This document shows, piece by piece, positions 16,741 to 24,970 of a stretch of 26,561 bases of DNA. This stretch comes from Candidatus Nanopelagicales bacterium (lineage in GTDB: Bacteria; Actinomycetota; Actinomycetes; S36-B12), in assembly GCA_023264215.1 (NCBI GenBank), contig JALQSY010000007.1, forward strand, positions 1 through 26,561. The letters are read 5' to 3'. Position 1 is the first letter of the stretch, and every line of letters begins with the position of its first letter. Below the pieces are notes generated by a model. That model made no database searches, had not been told where the DNA came from, and saw only the letters and a list, made by a program, of their open reading frames with translations. The position numbers and the translations under genes were made by a program.

Positions 16741-17487
16741 ATGCGCCTCACGGTGATCGGCTGCGCAGGGTCGTTCCCCGGTCCTGACTCGCCCGCATCG
16801 TGCTACCTCATCGAGCATGACGGATTCCGGCTCGTCCTCGACCTCGGCAATGGTGCGCTCGGTGCGCTCCAGCAGCACATCCAACTCGGCGATATCGATG
16901 CCATCGTGCTCTCACATCTCCATGCGGACCACTGCCTGGATCTGTGCGGCCTGTACGTCGCGCAGCGCTACCACCCGGACGGCCCTCGGCCCAGGATCCC
17001 CGTATGGGGCCCGAATGGCACTGCGGCGCGCATGGCCCGCGCGTACGACCTGCCGGACGACCCGGGCATGACCGGGCAGTTCGACTTCCACGATCTCGTC
17101 ACGGGGGAGCACCGGATCGGCCCCTTCACCGTGACCGCGGCGCGCGTCAACCACCCGGTCGAGGCCTATGGCCTTCGCGTGAGCGCGGACGGGCGCACCG
17201 TCGCCTATTCCGGCGACACGGGCGAGTCGCCCGCCCTGGTCCAACTCGCACGGGAGGCGGACGTTGCCGTGTTCGAAGCCAGTTGCCTCGACGCGCAGCC
17301 CGCACCCGACGTACACCTCACGGCCCGCCAGGCCGCCGAGCACGCCCAGGCCGCCGGTGCGCGCGTGCTCGTCCTCACCCACCTCGTGGCATGGAACGAC
17401 CCCCGGCAGACGTTGGCCGAGGCGCGACCTGCTTTCGATGGCGAACTCATGCTGGCCTCCAGCGGTCTGGTCATCGACGTGGCCTAG
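16741..17487 (+). CDS. Metallo-beta-lactamase-fold phosphodiesterase, Rv1339-like
   Basis: Relatives include M. tuberculosis Rv1339, reported as an atypical class II cAMP phosphodiesterase, and RNase Z-like enzymes. The 248-residue protein has SHLHADHCLDL with the metal ligands H59, H61, D63 and H64, YSGDTGES for the bridging aspartate and LTHLVAWNDP for a late histidine. The order MBL, rph, rdgB fits the M. tuberculosis arrangement. It could instead be a tRNA 3' processing enzyme, but it lacks the length and exosite of RNase Z. Nothing unusual is seen in the active-site residues. Confidence 0.9.
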   Translation: MRLTVIGCAGSFPGPDSPASCYLIEHDGFRLVLDLGNGALGALQQHIQLGDIDAIVLSHLHADHCLDLCGLYVAQRYHPDGPRPRIPVWGPNGTAARMARAYDLPDDPGMTGQFDFHDLVTGEHRIGPFTVTAARVNHPVEAYGLRVSADGRTVAYSGDTGESPALVQLAREADVAVFEASCLDAQPAPDVHLTARQAAEHAQAAGARVLVLTHLVAWNDPRQTLAEARPAFDGELMLASSGLVIDVA

Positions 17488-17615
17488 GAGTCCTTGCAAT
17501 TCGCTGCTGAGTGCGAGTTTTGTCGATACTGAGCCGCGAATTCCGGGTCGGGCAGCGGTGCATGCGGAGATGGACTGACCCCTCGACCGTCCTTCTTGCG
17601 TGCGCGAGCCCTCGG

Positions 17616-17621
17616 TAGGGT
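17616..17621 (+). promoter_or_regulatory. Probable -10 hexamer of rph (TAGGGT)
   Basis: TAGGGT is followed by 8 nt (CGGCTCCC) and the ATG at 17630. In the 128 nt before it, a TTTTGTCGATACTGAG stretch near 17517 weakly recalls the right arm of the hairpin at 912-955. No terminator is visible after the MBL gene. Confidence 0.45.
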
Positions 17622-17629
17622 CGGCTCCC

Positions 17630-18352
17630 ATGACCACGCGAACCGATGGACGACAGTCCGCGCAGCTCCGCCCCGTGACTTTCCAGCGCGGCTGGCTCGA
17701 CCAGGCTGAGGGCTCGACCCTGGTGAGTTTCGGACGCACGAGGGTCCTGTGCGCGGCCAGCTTCACCCCCGGTGTGCCGCGCTGGCTCAAGGACTCCGGG
17801 CGCGGCTGGGTCACGGCGGAGTACGCGATGCTGCCGCGGTCGACCAACACCCGCAGCGACCGCGAGTCGGTCAAGGGCCGGCTGGGCGGTCGCACCCAGG
17901 AGATCTCGCGCCTGATCGGCCGCAGCCTGCGCGCGGTCATCGACATGGAGGCGCTCGGTGAGAACACCATCGTTCTCGACTGCGATGTGCTCCAGGCTGA
18001 TGGGGGCACCCGCACAGCCGCCATCACGGGGGCCTATCTGGCGCTCGCGGACGCCATCGCGTGGGCCAAGGGCGAGGGGCATCTCAAGGGCGACCCGCTC
18101 ATCGACTCGGTCGCCGCGGTCAGCGTCGGCATCATCGACGGAGAGCCTCGCCTGGACCTGCACTACGACGATGACGTGCGCGCCGAGACCGACATGAACG
18201 TCGTCATGACCGGCAGCGGCACCTACGTCGAGGTCCAGGGCACCGCAGAGGGCGAGCCCTTCGATCGCAGGCTCCTGGACCAGCTCCTCGATCTCGCGGC
18301 AGCAGGCTGCGCGGAGCTCACGACCCTCCAGCGCGCCGCGCTGTCGACATGA
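17630..18352 (+). CDS. rph: Ribonuclease PH
   Basis: RNase PH trims the 3' ends of tRNA precursors by phosphorolysis and forms a hexamer. The 240-residue protein has the family blocks [40 protein letters not shown] with the phosphate-binding arginines, [14 protein letters not shown] and [10 protein letters not shown]. Length is normal. The ATG at 17630 follows TAGGGT; its stop overlaps rdgB as ATGA, so the two are coupled. Confidence 0.97.
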   Translation: MTTRTDGRQSAQLRPVTFQRGWLDQAEGSTLVSFGRTRVLCAASFTPGVPRWLKDSGRGWVTAEYAMLPRSTNTRSDRESVKGRLGGRTQEISRLIGRSLRAVIDMEALGENTIVLDCDVLQADGGTRTAAITGAYLALADAIAWAKGEGHLKGDPLIDSVAAVSVGIIDGEPRLDLHYDDDVRAETDMNVVMTGSGTYVEVQGTAEGEPFDRRLLDQLLDLAAAGCAELTTLQRAALST

Positions 18353-18978
18353 CAGCCCAAGAGGGGTGGCATGGCCGCCCCGCCGGGCCCCTGACAGCCG
18401 TACTCGCCACGCGCAATGACCACAAGGTCGCCGAGGTGACGCGCATCCTCCAGGGCGAGGGTGTCGACATCGAGCTCCTGCCCCTGCCCGACCATGCGCC
18501 CGACGTTGCCGAGACGGAGACGACGTTCGCCGGCAACGCGCTGCTCAAGGCACGCTCGGCCATGCGGGCGACGGGCCTGCCGGCGATCGCGGACGACTCA
18601 GGCCTGTGCGTCGACGCCCTCCACGGAATGCCGGGAATCCTCTCCGCTCGATGGTCCGGCAGGCACGGCGACGACGTGGCGAATCTCGAGCTCGTCCTCG
18701 CCCAGATGTCCGAAGTGCCGGATGTGCGCCGGGGCGCGCAGTTCGTGTGCGCGGCGGCGTGGGTGAACTCCGATGGCGATGAGCACGTCGTCGAAGGCAT
18801 CCTCGAGGGGTCGCTCGCCCGCGAGCCGCACGGCAGCGGCGGCTTCGGCTACGACCCGATCTTCCGGCCGACCGGCTATGCCCTCACCACCGCCGAATTG
18901 AGGCCCCACGAGAAGGACGCCATCAGCCACCGAGGGCAAGCCCTCAGACTGCTGGCCCGCACGGTGCTCGCCCGATAG
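18349..18978 (+). CDS. rdgB: Non-canonical purine NTP pyrophosphatase (dITP/XTP)
   Basis: RdgB removes deaminated purine nucleotides such as dITP and XTP from the pool. The 209-residue protein has ATRNDHK at 20-26, [10 protein letters not shown] at 59-68, ADDSGL at 81-86 with the catalytic aspartate, and GGFGYDPIF later. It has a 14-residue N-terminal extension ([10 protein letters not shown] and on) before the family start. The ATG overlaps the rph stop. The TAG stop opens TAGCCT, a likely -10 for the next gene. Confidence 0.96.
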   Translation: MTAQEGWHGRPAGPLTAVLATRNDHKVAEVTRILQGEGVDIELLPLPDHAPDVAETETTFAGNALLKARSAMRATGLPAIADDSGLCVDALHGMPGILSARWSGRHGDDVANLELVLAQMSEVPDVRRGAQFVCAAAWVNSDGDEHVVEGILEGSLAREPHGSGGFGYDPIFRPTGYALTTAELRPHEKDAISHRGQALRLLARTVLAR

Positions 18979-19004
18979 CCTCCGCCCACCGGAACGAGGA
19001 GGGG
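18976..19004 (+). promoter_or_regulatory. -10 hexamer overlapping the rdgB stop, and strong ribosome binding site, for the Ntn-hydrolase gene
   Basis: TAGCCT at 18976-18981 begins with the rdgB stop codon. A transcript starting near 18988 would keep GAGGAGGGG (18996-19004), 2 nt before the ATG at 19007. This is the clearest Shine-Dalgarno in this part of the window and sets the start, although the spacing is short. Confidence 0.45.
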
Positions 19005-19006
19005 TC

Positions 19007-20047
19007 ATGTGCACGGGAATCAGGCTTGATTGCACCAATGGGGTTGTCGCAGGGCGCACCTGCGAGTTCGGTCTAATCCTGCAGTACGACGTGCTGTTCC
19101 TCCCAGTGGGGTCGGCGCTGTCGTCCGTGCTGCCGAATGGCAGCGGCAAGTCCTGGACGAGCGCCCACGCCGCACTCGGGGTGGCGACCTTCGGCGCCAT
19201 GTCGATCATGGACGGGATCAACGACGCGGGGCTCATGGCGGGAGCGTTCTACTTCGCCGGTCAGGCGCAGTACGCCGACCCCGCCACCGTCGATCCGGCA
19301 AAGTCACTCAATCCCACCGACGTGACGCACTACATCCTGACCACGTGCACGACGATCGATGAAGCCCTTGCCGCCATTGCGGAGCTCACGGTCGTAGACG
19401 TGCCCGTGCAGGGCTGGGGCCCCGCGGCTCCGCCCCTGCACTACCAATTGATCGACGCGCAGGGCCGTCATGTCGCGCTGGAGCCGACTCAGGCTGGCTC
19501 GTTGCAGGTCACGGAGAACCCGACCGGAGCCTTCACCAACTCACCCGACTTGCCCTTCCATCTGCTCAACCTGACGCAGTACATGAACATCTCCACCGAG
19601 ACATTGCAGACCAGCACGGTCTTCGGCACGACCGTGAACGCCACCGGCATCGGCAGCGGTGCCCTAGGGCTTCCGGGCGACTACTCGCCGCCCAGCCGCT
19701 TCGTTCGGGCGGCATTCTTCGCGGCCAACCACCCCACGCCCACCACGACCATTGATGGCATGCAGGAACTCTTCCATCTGCTGAACGCGTTCGACATCCC
19801 CATGGGTGCAGCGAAGGTTGGCGACACGGCTGACTTCACGCAGGTCACCGTCGGACGGGATTCGCGCGAGCTCACGTACGCATGGCGGAGCTACGCGGAC
19901 CAGCGGATCCGCCAGGTCAACATGAAGCAGCTCATGGAGATCGCCAAGGCGCCGGTGCGGCTCACCATCACGCCCGTCACGGGTGACGAGTCGACGATCG
20001 ACGACATTACCGGGCACATGCTCGATTCTCCGGTCGCCTCCTCGTAG
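19007..20047 (+). CDS. Choloylglycine hydrolase-family (Ntn) amidase
   Basis: Members cut amide bonds in bile salts, penicillin V or acyl-homoserine lactones. The 346-residue protein begins MC, so C2 becomes the N-terminal nucleophile after methionine removal. R17 (GRT), N178 (FTNSP) and R231 (PSRFVRAAF) match the known catalytic set. The usual aspartate three residues after the first arginine is a glutamate (E20). There is no signal peptide, so it acts in the cytoplasm unless exported without cleavage. In an aquatic setting bile salts are unlikely, and N-acyl amino compounds or lactones are more plausible, but this is inference. It stands outside the conserved block, after rdgB. Confidence 0.88.
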   Translation: MCTGIRLDCTNGVVAGRTCEFGLILQYDVLFLPVGSALSSVLPNGSGKSWTSAHAALGVATFGAMSIMDGINDAGLMAGAFYFAGQAQYADPATVDPAKSLNPTDVTHYILTTCTTIDEALAAIAELTVVDVPVQGWGPAAPPLHYQLIDAQGRHVALEPTQAGSLQVTENPTGAFTNSPDLPFHLLNLTQYMNISTETLQTSTVFGTTVNATGIGSGALGLPGDYSPPSRFVRAAFFAANHPTPTTTIDGMQELFHLLNAFDIPMGAAKVGDTADFTQVTVGRDSRELTYAWRSYADQRIRQVNMKQLMEIAKAPVRLTITPVTGDESTIDDITGHMLDSPVASS

Positions 20048-20087
20048 CGAACCTGCGCCCTGACTCGCCATTTCCCCGGGGCCGACG

Positions 20088-20093
20088 TAACGT
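20088..20093 (+). promoter_or_regulatory. Probable -10 hexamer of nfeD (TAACGT)
   Basis: TAACGT is followed by GGACGT and the ATG at 20100, a 6-nt gap with no Shine-Dalgarno. Confidence 0.5.
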
Positions 20094-20099
20094 GGACGT

Positions 20100-20528
20100 A
20101 TGGACGCGTGGGTGTGGTGGATCGTCGCCGCAGGGGTGCTCGCCGTGGCCGATGTGGTCACCGGCGGCACCCTGATCCTGCTCATGATCGCCGGCGGCGC
20201 CGCGGCAGGCGGCTTCACGGCCGCGCTGGGTGCGCCCCCCGCCGTCTCGGTGGGCGTCTTCGCGCTCGTCTCGGTGGCCCTGCTCGCCGTGGTCCGGCCC
20301 ATCGCCAAGCGCCACATGCGCACCCCACGCGCCGTGCGGACCGGCGTCGCCGCCCTGGTGGGCACCGAGGCGGTGGTCCTCGAAGCCGTCGACGGCCGCG
20401 ACGGGCGGATCAAGCTCGCTGGCGAAGTCTGGTCTGCGCGGGCATACGACGGGGACAGCGTCTTCAGCGTCGGTCAGCGGGTGCACGTGCTCGAGATCGA
20501 TGGGGCGACAGCCCTGGTCGCCGGATAG
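20100..20528 (+). CDS. NfeD-like membrane protein (short form)
   Basis: Short NfeD proteins partner SPFH proteins in membrane microdomains. The 142-residue protein has two or three membrane segments in the first 70 residues (VWWIVAAGVLAVADVV, ILLMIAGGAAAGG, VGVFALVSVALLAVV) and a C-terminal OB-fold domain (GTEAVVLEAV, KLAGEVWSARA, GQRVHVLEIDG). It lacks the ClpP-like protease of long NfeD. The SPFH gene follows after 12 nt, so they form an operon. Confidence 0.92.
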   Translation: MDAWVWWIVAAGVLAVADVVTGGTLILLMIAGGAAAGGFTAALGAPPAVSVGVFALVSVALLAVVRPIAKRHMRTPRAVRTGVAALVGTEAVVLEAVDGRDGRIKLAGEVWSARAYDGDSVFSVGQRVHVLEIDGATALVAG

Positions 20529-20540
20529 TCGGGAGGGAAC

Positions 20541-21419
20541 ATGGAAGCACTCATCGTCGCCATCGTCATCGCCGCGGTCGCGGTCGCGCTCGTGGCATCG
20601 ACCGTCAAGGTCGTGCCCCAGGCGCACGCGCGCATCGTCGAGCGCCTCGGCCGCTATCACCGCACACTCAACGCCGGACTCGCCTTCGTGATCCCCGTCG
20701 TCGACAAGGTGCGCTCGCGGGTCGACCTGCGCGAGCAGGTGGTCTCCTTCCCGCCGCAGCCGGTCATCACCGAGGACAACCTCGTCGTCAGCATCGACTC
20801 GGTCATCTACTTCCAGGTGACCGACCCCAAGGCGGCGACGTACGAGATCGCCAACTACCTCACCGGCATCGAGCAGTTGACCGTGACGACCCTGCGCAAC
20901 GTCATCGGCTCCATGGATCTGGAGGAGACGCTCACATCGCGTGACAGCATCAACGCTCAACTGCGTGGCGTCCTCGACGAGGCCACGGGCAAGTGGGGGA
21001 TCCGCGTCAACCGCGTCGAGATCAAGGCGATCGACCCGCCGCGCAGCGTGCAGGAGTCGATGGAGAAGCAGATGCGTGCCGAGCGCGACAAGCGCGCTGC
21101 GATCCTCACCGCCGAAGGCGACAAGCAGTCGGCGATCCTCACCGCCGAGGGCGAGAAGACCGCGGCGGTGCTGCGAGCCGAGGGTGACGCGCAGGCTGCG
21201 GTGCTGCGGGCGCAGGGTGAGTCGGAGGCGATCGTCAAGGTCGTCGAGGCAATCCACCAGGCCAAGCCCGACAGCCACGTGCTCGCGTACCAGTACCTGC
21301 AGACGCTGCCGGAGATCGCTCAGGGTTCGGCTAACAAGGTGTGGGTGCTGCCCAGCGAGCTCACCGGCCAGATCGCGCACCTGGCCGATGCGCTGAAGCC
21401 GGAGCGTCCTACGCCGTAG
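20541..21419 (+). CDS. SPFH/stomatin-like membrane protein
   Basis: These proteins (QmcA/stomatin type) oligomerise on the membrane and organise microdomains or regulate proteases. The 292-residue protein has one N-terminal membrane segment, the SPFH core starting at VVPQAHARIVERLGRYH, the block TVTTLRNVIGSMDLEETLTS, and a helical region with AEGD/AEGE repeats (ILTAEGDKQS, AVLRAEGDAQ) that forms a coiled coil. GGAGGG lies 6 nt before the ATG. It pairs with nfeD upstream; in M. tuberculosis the matching pair is Rv1487/Rv1488, from memory. A long palindrome follows the stop. Confidence 0.94.
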   Translation: MEALIVAIVIAAVAVALVASTVKVVPQAHARIVERLGRYHRTLNAGLAFVIPVVDKVRSRVDLREQVVSFPPQPVITEDNLVVSIDSVIYFQVTDPKAATYEIANYLTGIEQLTVTTLRNVIGSMDLEETLTSRDSINAQLRGVLDEATGKWGIRVNRVEIKAIDPPRSVQESMEKQMRAERDKRAAILTAEGDKQSAILTAEGEKTAAVLRAEGDAQAAVLRAQGESEAIVKVVEAIHQAKPDSHVLAYQYLQTLPEIAQGSANKVWVLPSELTGQIAHLADALKPERPTP

Positions 21420-21499
21420 TCATCGCGCGGGCCGACGCCAATTCGTCATGGGTCGCATCAGGCGACGCCCCAGGAACGGCACGTTGCCTGGCGCGCGGC

Positions 21500-21569
21500 A
21501 TCGCGAAAGCGACGCTTCGTGACACTCCAGAGGCCTCGGAAGTGTCACGAAGCGTCGCTTTTGCGCGAT
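21500..21569. repeat. Palindromic intergenic repeat, copy C (most complete)
   Basis: The left arm AAAGCGACGCTTCGTGACAC (21506-21525) pairs perfectly with its reverse complement ending in GCGTCGCTTT at 21561, and pairing continues outward to ATCGCG/CGCGAT after a 2-nt bulge, about 27 bp in all. The loop CCAGAGGCCTCGGA itself holds GAGGCCTC. It lies between the convergent SPFH gene and tRNA-Leu, with a T-run after the stem on the plus strand, so it may terminate the SPFH transcript. Copies A and B are at 3779 and 3861. Confidence 0.9.
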
Positions 21570-21700
21570 CCGATGTGGCGGCGCCAAGATTGGCCTGCCC
21601 CCATTGCCACAGTCAGACACCGACCTACTGTCGTCAGGGGTATCGCTGGTAGGTCTCGACACGGGAACCATCGCCCGGCGGTACCCGTCCTCGCAGAATG

Positions 21701-21781
<81 letters not shown>

Positions 21782-21789
21782 GTGGGTTC

Positions 21790-21795
21790 AGGCTA
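21790..21795 (-). promoter_or_regulatory. Probable -10 hexamer of tRNA-Leu (TAGCCT)
   Basis: On the minus strand TAGCCT ends 8 nt before the 5' end of the tRNA, so the primary transcript would need little or no 5' trimming. It lies between the bcp stop and the tRNA, so the tRNA need not depend on the bcp transcript. Confidence 0.4.
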
Positions 21796-21803
21796 CCCGC
21801 CGG

Positions 21804-22271
21804 CTAGTTCAGGCCTAGGTCGCGGCGGAGTTTCGCCACGTGGCCCGTCGCCTTGACCCCGTACATCGCACGCTCGATGCGCTGCTTGGCATCGATGACG
21901 AACGTCGACCGTATGACGCCGACGACGACCTTGCCGTAGAGCTTCTTCTCCCCGTACGCGCCGTACTTGGCAAGGACCCTGTGGTCGGGATCCGAGAGCA
22001 GGGGAAAGGTGAGCCGGTCCTGCTTGCGGAACTCCGCGAGTGTGTCGACCGGGTCGGGGGAGATGCCGAGTACGGCGTAACCAGCCTTGGTGAGCGGGGC
22101 GAGGGAGTCCCGGAAATCGCAGGCCTGGGTCGTGCAGCCAGGGGTCATCGCGGCCGGATAGGCGTAGAGGATCACCGGCGTGCCCCTGTAGGAGCGCAGG
22201 GTGACCTTGTCGCCGTGGTCGTCGAGGAGGGTGAAGGCCGGAGCGAGGTCGCCGGGCTGGAGTCGGGTCAT
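21804..22271 (-). CDS. bcp: Thioredoxin-dependent thiol peroxidase (Bcp/PrxQ)
   Basis: It reduces hydroperoxides with electrons from thioredoxin. The 155-residue protein has the peroxidatic cysteine C46 in PGCTTQACDF and the resolving cysteine C51 five residues later, the PrxQ pattern. The N-terminal block GDLAPAFTLLDDHG and the LSDPDHRVLAKYGAYGEK block are typical. The ATG at 22271 overlaps the stop of znuB as ATGA, so it is translated as the last gene of the metal-uptake operon, linking metal supply and peroxide defence. Confidence 0.96.
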   Translation of the reverse strand: MTRLQPGDLAPAFTLLDDHGDKVTLRSYRGTPVILYAYPAAMTPGCTTQACDFRDSLAPLTKAGYAVLGISPDPVDTLAEFRKQDRLTFPLLSDPDHRVLAKYGAYGEKKLYGKVVVGVIRSTFVIDAKQRIERAMYGVKATGHVAKLRRDLGLN

Positions 22272-23140
22272 GCGGGAATCGTGGCACGCGGGCCGGTGTG
22301 GTCGTCGACTCCCGCGGCACGCTCGCGTCCACGGACGCCGGTGATGGCGAAGACGACGAGGAAGACGACTGCACCGACCAGGACGATCATCGTGCCCGAC
22401 GGCACACCGGCGTAGTAGCTCAGGTACATCCCGACGAGTCCGCAGGCCAGCCCGATCACCGTCGACAGCGCGAGCATGCGCCCGAAGGAGTCGGTGAGCA
22501 TGCGCGAGACGACCGCTGGGATCACCAGCATCGCCGCTACCAGGGTGACGCCGATGACGTTGAGCGTGACCAGGATCGACAGGGCGAGGACGATCATCAG
22601 CAGTGCCTCGACGCGCGCTACTCGAATCCCCGACGCCGCCGCGACGTCGGGATCGAAGGTGGTGAAGAGCAACTCGCGATAGCGCAGGAGGACCACGAGA
22701 CCGGCGAAGACCATGACCAGGATCAGCCACAGGATCTGACTGTTCGTGATGCCGAGGATGCTGCCGAAGAGCGCATTGTCGAACGCCGGCCCGGAAGATC
22801 CGAACTTGCTGAACAGTGCGACGCCGAGGGCGAAGGAGGCGGTGGTGATGACACCGATGGCAGCGTCGGCACCGACCCGCCCGCGTCGTGCCACCGACGT
22901 GATCGCGATGGCGGAGGCGATGCCCCAGAGCCCGGCGCCGAGGACGTAGAACTGGGCGGCGAAGAGCTGCATCGCGGCGTAGCCGCCGAAGATCGCGTGC
23001 GAGAGTCCGTGTCCGATGTAGCTCATCCCCCGGAGCACGATGTAGACGCCGATGAATCCAAGGAGAGCACCGGACAGGGTCGCGACGATCAGACCCTTCT
23101 GGAAGAACGCGAAGGACAGCGGCTCGAGCAGGGTCTCCAT
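22268..23140 (-). CDS. znuB: Metal ABC transporter permease, ZnuB/MntB type
   Basis: It is the membrane channel of a zinc or manganese importer. The 290-residue protein has about eight membrane segments and the ABC-3 family blocks GLSHAIFGGYAA near residue 45 and LVAAMLVIPAVVSRML in the second half. GGGAGG upstream within znuC and a 1-nt gap after the znuC stop show coupled translation. It ends with a short hydrophilic tail of about 25 residues. Confidence 0.94.
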   Translation of the reverse strand: METLLEPLSFAFFQKGLIVATLSGALLGFIGVYIVLRGMSYIGHGLSHAIFGGYAAMQLFAAQFYVLGAGLWGIASAIAITSVARRGRVGADAAIGVITTASFALGVALFSKFGSSGPAFDNALFGSILGITNSQILWLILVMVFAGLVVLLRYRELLFTTFDPDVAAASGIRVARVEALLMIVLALSILVTLNVIGVTLVAAMLVIPAVVSRMLTDSFGRMLALSTVIGLACGLVGMYLSYYAGVPSGTMIVLVGAVVFLVVFAITGVRGRERAAGVDDHTGPRATIPA

Positions 23141-23141
23141 C

Positions 23142-23906
23142 TTAGATCGCCTCCCTCGTCGGGTGCGCCGTATCGACGACGATCGGCATGCCCAGGTGCT
23201 CCAGGACCTCGAGCCGGGCCCCGAAGGTCTCCTCGAGCACACTCGGGACGATGACCTCACGCGGCGACCCCTCGGCGACGATGTGGCGGTTGACGCACAC
23301 GAGGTTGGGCAGGTGAGCGGCCATGCCGTTGAGGTCATGCGTGGTGAGGACGATCGCCATGCCGTCGGCGTGAAGGTCGCCCAGGAGATGCAGCACGTCG
23401 TGCCGGGTGTTGATGTCGACTCCGCTGGTGGGCTCGTCCAGGAGCAGGACTGCCGGCTCCCGGAGGAGGGCTCGCGCTAGGAACATGCGCTGCTGCTGGC
23501 CGCCGGACAGCTCGCGGATGTGGCGGTCCGCGAGATCGGCGATGCCCAGACGGTCGAGCACGCGGTGGACGGCCTGTCGTTCCTGGGCGGACGGCCACGG
23601 GAGGAAACGATGCTCGGTCCTGGCCATGAGGACGCACTCGAAGACCGTGACGGGGAACTTCCAGTCGACGGTCTCGAGCTGGGGCACGTACGCCAGCCTC
23701 AGGCCGGGCGCCCGCGTGATGGTCCCTGAGGATGGGGTGAGCAGGCCCAGCAGCACGCGCAGCAGCGTCGTCTTGCCGGCACCCGAAGGACCCACGATGC
23801 CCGTGAACTCATCCCCGTCGATCGACAGGTCGACGCCGTGCAGCACGGTCGTGCGACCGTAGCCGGCGGAGACCGATGACAGCTCGATCAGGGTGGGCAC
23901 GGTCAC
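23142..23906 (-). CDS. znuC: Metal ABC transporter ATPase, ZnuC/MntA type
   Basis: It powers the importer. The 254-residue protein has Walker A GPSGAGKTT at 39-47, Q-loop YVPQ at 73-76, signature LSGGQ at 133-137, Walker B VLLLDEP with D157 and E158, and the switch histidine in TTHD. The block VDWKFPVTVFECVLM is typical of zinc/manganese family ATPases. The GTG at 23906 overlaps the znuA stop as GTGA. Confidence 0.95.
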   Translation of the reverse strand: MTVPTLIELSSVSAGYGRTTVLHGVDLSIDGDEFTGIVGPSGAGKTTLLRVLLGLLTPSSGTITRAPGLRLAYVPQLETVDWKFPVTVFECVLMARTEHRFLPWPSAQERQAVHRVLDRLGIADLADRHIRELSGGQQQRMFLARALLREPAVLLLDEPTSGVDINTRHDVLHLLGDLHADGMAIVLTTHDLNGMAAHLPNLVCVNRHIVAEGSPREVIVPSVLEETFGARLEVLEHLGMPIVVDTAHPTREAI

Positions 23907-24934
23907 TGAGGGTAGTACGCCCGATCCGGGACCTTGATCTCGAAGACGAGGGCGTCGAGGGCAGTGGGCTGTCCGCCGAGGCCGGCGATCATCGTCCGGT
24001 AGTTGTAGCGCAGCAGTTCGAGCAGCGAGTGCTCGGACTCGCCGGGAGCGCCGGGCAGGTCGTCGTCGCGAAGCGAATCCTCGTAGCGCACGCCCGTTTC
24101 GGCGGCGATCGCCTCGAGGACCGACGACGGGAAGACCTCGGAGCCGAAGATCGTCGGCACTCCCTCAGCCCGGATCTGCTCGATGAGGCCGGCGATCTCG
24201 GCCGGCGTCGGCTCGTCGAAGGTGCTGGGCTGGATGGCACCGACGACCTCCCACCCGAAGTTGTCGGCGAAGTACGCGTAGGCGTCGTGGTAGGTGACGA
24301 GCTTGAGCTGGCCGTCCGGGACGGAGCCCTGGTCGGCCCGCACGGCTTCCGCGAGCTTGTCCGCCTCGACCTTGAAAGCCTCGAAGTTCGCCTGGTACTC
24401 GGCGGCGTTGGCTGGATCGCGCTCGCTCAGCTTCTGCCGAACGATGTCGGCGTAGGCCACGGCGTATCCCGGATCGGTCCACAGATGCGGGTTGGGCTTG
24501 CCGTCCTCCTCGGGGAAGGAGAAGTCGAAGATGTACTCGGACTCAGGCAGGACCGACGTCCCGAGCTCGACGATCTCGGCATCGGACTTCTTGTTGGCCT
24601 CGGCCAGTCCGATGGTCGGATCCTCCAGCTTCAGGCCATTGACGAAGATGAGGTCCGCCGTGCTGAGCAGCTCGGCTGTCTGCGGCTCGGGCTCGAAGGT
24701 GTGCGAGTTGGTGCCCTCGGGGACGATGCCCTCGATCGTGACCTTGTCTCCCGCCACCGCCGCGACGATGGACGTGAGGGGCGCGACGGTGGTCGCGACC
24801 ACCAGGCCCGACGAGGGAGCGCTCGACGTCGCTTCCGAGGAGCCCGAGTCCCCTCCTGCGCATCCGGCGAGGATGAGGCCGACGGCGAGGCCGACCGAGG
24901 AGAGGGACAGGGCGCGGGGCAGATGAGGACGCAT
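23903..24934 (-). CDS. znuA: Metal-binding lipoprotein of the ABC importer, ZnuA/MntC type
   Basis: It captures the metal outside the membrane. The 343-residue protein has a lipoprotein signal with lipobox LAGC and lipidated C25, then a serine/alanine linker. Likely metal ligands are H78 (SHTFEPEP), H150 (NPHLWTDP), H216 (TYHDAYAYF) and D286 (YEDSLRDDD) or E266. A third histidine favours zinc, while the YEDSL aspartate is like manganese or iron binders, so the metal is not certain. There is no histidine-rich loop between the ligands. The Zur-like box upstream favours zinc. TAGGGT lies 6 nt before the ATG. Confidence 0.94.
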   Translation of the reverse strand: MRPHLPRALSLSSVGLAVGLILAGCAGGDSGSSEATSSAPSSGLVVATTVAPLTSIVAAVAGDKVTIEGIVPEGTNSHTFEPEPQTAELLSTADLIFVNGLKLEDPTIGLAEANKKSDAEIVELGTSVLPESEYIFDFSFPEEDGKPNPHLWTDPGYAVAYADIVRQKLSERDPANAAEYQANFEAFKVEADKLAEAVRADQGSVPDGQLKLVTYHDAYAYFADNFGWEVVGAIQPSTFDEPTPAEIAGLIEQIRAEGVPTIFGSEVFPSSVLEAIAAETGVRYEDSLRDDDLPGAPGESEHSLLELLRYNYRTMIAGLGGQPTALDALVFEIKVPDRAYYPQ

Positions 24935-24940
24935 GCCAGG

Positions 24941-24970
24941 ACCCTAGGGGGAGAAGGGGCCTAAATGCAA
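24941..24970 (-). promoter_or_regulatory. Promoter of the znuACB-bcp operon
   Basis: On the minus strand a -35-like TTGCAT (24965-24970) is 18 nt before the -10 TAGGGT (24941-24946), which ends 6 nt before the znuA ATG. The -35 overlaps the 15-bp palindrome described next, so a bound repressor would block polymerase. Confidence 0.55.

Noticed and set aside
17510..17545. Possible further copy of the 912-955 element (TGTCGATACTGAG)
   Set aside because: Only about 8 bases match in a row and no inverted partner is present.
20541..21419. AEGD/AEGE repeats in the SPFH protein as an unusual repeat
   Set aside because: Such repeats are normal in the coiled-coil part of stomatin-like proteins.
22298..23254. 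Plus-strand open frame of 318 codons
   Set aside because: It is the complement of znuB and part of znuC, with D/E/R-rich low-complexity translation.
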